Assembly (NCBI RefSeq): GCF_008370255.1
Contig: NZ_SEUI01000001.1
Span: forward strand, 184,091 to 248,090
Length of the DNA: 64,000 nucleotides
Source: Pseudoalteromonas sp. FUC4
GTDB taxonomy: Bacteria > Pseudomonadota > Gammaproteobacteria > Enterobacterales > Alteromonadaceae
Direction: 5' to 3'
Shown: positions 62,426 through 64,000 of the stretch, piece after piece
How positions within the stretch are numbered: position 1 is the first letter of the stretch
How the letters are laid out: the number at the start of each line of letters is the position of its first letter
Notes under the pieces: generated by a model
The model's input: the letters and a program-made list of their open reading frames with translations, nothing else
The model's database searches: none
Told to the model about the DNA's origin: nothing
Program-made: the position numbers and the translations under genes

Positions 62426-64000
62426 GTGTACCTAACAGCCGGTTTTATTGTTTCCTCACATGCTTATGATACTGCAAACGGCATATGTTACGAAGCGTGG
62501 TTTTGTAGTGATAAAGGACCTATAAAAACGGTGTCGGCTAACGAAAATGCACTGTTTTTTATCAAAAGCAAAGATGCTGAAATAGCGAATGAAATATTAG
62601 TAGCTGAATCACTTAACTTTAATATTAAAAGTCTTGAGCTAAAAAACTTTCAGCAAGAAGGTATGTCGGCCTGTTACTTCAAATCACTCAAACACTTTTA
62701 TTCTGCTGCTAAAGCTTTAAAGCAACGTGGCGTTGTATTATTTGAAGAAGATATTCGACCAATAGAGCGCTATTTAATGGAGCGCTTTATAAAAGGTGGA
62801 GCGTGGATAACGGGTAATGTATTTAAACAAGATGGCTATACATTAATAACCGACGCTAAATTAAAAGCGAATGAAGAATATTCCCCAACCCTTAATAAGC
62901 TCTCTTTAGACATTGAATGTAACGAAAGTGGAGTCTTGTTTTCTGTTGGACTTGTGGGTTGTAATTTAGACTGTGTTTTAATGATTGGCGAGCCAGATAG
63001 AGAGGCTGAAAACCTCGAGTTTGATATTATTTGGTGTGTAGATGAGGCTGAGCTGTTAAAGGGGGTAGAGCATTTTATTAAGCTTAGCGATCCTGATGTA
63101 ATAATTGGCTGGAACGTAATTGAGTTCGACTTTGCTGTTATTCATGAAAGAGCTGAAGCACTAGGCATTAAGTTATTACTGGGTAGAGGAAATCAGCCTT
63201 TATATGTTCGCAAAGGGCACTTTACTCGAGTATCAATCCCCGGGCGATGTGTGGTTGATGGAATAGACACTTTAAAAAATGGTACATATAGCTTTGAGAG
63301 TTTTTCTTTAGCTAATGTTTCAAATCAAGTGTTGGGTGAGTCCAAATTAATCGACACGGCTAATAGTCTGCAGGAAATTATTAGGCAATTTAATGAAGAT
63401 AAGCTTTCTTTAGCAAAATATAATCGACAAGATTGTATTTTGGTAAATAAAATTTTTGATAAATTAAAGCTACTCGACTTTTCTATTATAAGAACAAAGC
63501 TCACAGGATTAGAGCTTGAAAAAAAGGGCGGCTCTGTCGCAGCTTTTATTAATATGTATTTACCATTACTGCATCGCAGCGGTTATGTTGCCCCTAATAT
63601 GGGCGATCATGGACTTACATTTGAAAGCCCAGGCGGTTATGTAATGGAGTCTATTCCTGGGCTTTATAAAAATGTCATTGTTTTAGATTTTAAAAGCTTG
63701 TACCCCAGTATTATGCAAACTTTCTACATTGATCCACTCGGACTGATAGAAGGTTTAAAAAATCCAAACCAAAGTGTGCAGGGTTTTAATGAAGCCCTAT
63801 TCTCACGAGACAAGCATCACTTACCTTTGCTTGTTAAAAGCTTAGCATCCCAAAGGCAGCTCGCCAAAGACAATCAAGATCAAATGCTTTCTCAAGCAAT
63901 TAAAATAATAATGAATAGTTTGTATGGTGTTTTAGGCTCAAAAGGGTGCAGGTTTTACGATCCTAGGTTATCGAGCTCTATTACGTTAAGAGGGCACGAA
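62426..64000 (+). CDS. polB: DNA polymerase II, N-terminal 525 residues (cut by the window edge)
   Basis: A B-family polymerase used in repair and translesion synthesis. The GTG start at 62426 has AAGG ten bases upstream. The exonuclease domain has LSLDIECNESG (Exo I), IIGWNVIEFDF (Exo II) and KYNRQDCILV (Exo III). The polymerase palm begins with VLDFKSLYPSIMQTF (motif A) and IKIIMNSLYGVLGSKGCRFY (motif B). The sequence aligns with E. coli PolB throughout, for example IRPIERYLMERFI. It runs off the right edge at GHE, so the C-terminal third with the DTD motif is not seen. Confidence 0.95.
   Translation, partial: MYLTAGFIVSSHAYDTANGICYEAWFCSDKGPIKTVSANENALFFIKSKDAEIANEILVAESLNFNIKSLELKNFQQEGMSACYFKSLKHFYSAAKALKQRGVVLFEEDIRPIERYLMERFIKGGAWITGNVFKQDGYTLITDAKLKANEEYSPTLNKLSLDIECNESGVLFSVGLVGCNLDCVLMIGEPDREAENLEFDIIWCVDEAELLKGVEHFIKLSDPDVIIGWNVIEFDFAVIHERAEALGIKLLLGRGNQPLYVRKGHFTRVSIPGRCVVDGIDTLKNGTYSFESFSLANVSNQVLGESKLIDTANSLQEIIRQFNEDKLSLAKYNRQDCILVNKIFDKLKLLDFSIIRTKLTGLELEKKGGSVAAFINMYLPLLHRSGYVAPNMGDHGLTFESPGGYVMESIPGLYKNVIVLDFKSLYPSIMQTFYIDPLGLIEGLKNPNQSVQGFNEALFSRDKHHLPLLVKSLASQRQLAKDNQDQMLSQAIKIIMNSLYGVLGSKGCRFYDPRLSSSITLRGHE

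Overview
The window reads as a chromosome segment of a marine gammaproteobacterium, most likely Pseudoalteromonas. This rests on protein resemblance, AT-rich composition, the lpxB-rnhB-dnaE-accA-tilS order, two sphingomonad-style TonB receptors and the paired dinG/polB genes. The species is an inference; no database was consulted.

Layout. (1) 1-15.5 kb is housekeeping: cydAB (cytochrome bd oxidase) reads left; lpxB-rnhB-dnaE-accA and tilS read right; then a diguanylate cyclase, a CPA2 cation/proton antiporter, a patatin phospholipase, a DUF3014 protein and the 4.5S SRP RNA gene ffs. (2) 15,527-23,125 is a 7.6-kb insertion with the boundaries of a Tn7-like transposon. Its ends are TGT...ACA inverted repeats (25 of 26 terminal bases match), it is flanked by the 5-bp target duplication TTGGG, it sits just downstream of ffs, and a decayed tnsA lies inside the ffs-proximal end. 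Its cargo is an Rhs polymorphic toxin with a C-terminal tip and immunity gene, followed by a displaced second tip and a frameshifted candidate immunity gene. (3) 23.4-37.5 kb holds a succinate/acetyl-CoA CoA-transferase, a Zur-type zinc GTPase operon, a Fur-box siderophore receptor, an MscS channel, a YeeE/YedE sulfur-transport pair, a sugar porter, a DUF3644 protein with a HEPN-like motif, a phosphatase remnant and a FAN1-DnaQ fusion nuclease.

(4) 37.6-57.1 kb is a catabolic cluster of unknown substrate. It has two TonB receptors, a sodium:solute symporter, five NTF2/SnoaL-like proteins (at least four with two domains), an HpcH/HpaI aldolase, an alpha/beta hydrolase, a HisD-family dehydrogenase, an SDR dehydrogenase, a bicupin, a DMT permease and a LacI-type regulator. 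Palindromes built on TTCGAA (TTGACTTCGAAGTCAA, TTGCATTCGAATGCAA and a hybrid) occur before both receptors and in both divergent promoter regions. They form a candidate regulon for the LacI protein. The likely flow is outer-membrane uptake, inner-membrane symport, hydrolysis or oxidation, and retro-aldol cleavage.

(5) 57.4-64 kb is conserved again: ybaM-like, comFB-like, an HDAC-family deacetylase, priC, a TSUP permease, dinG and the 5' two-thirds of polB, cut by the window edge.

The two most notable items are the decayed Tn7-like element at ffs carrying an Rhs toxin locus, and the TTCGAA regulon around a set of paralogous double NTF2-like proteins.
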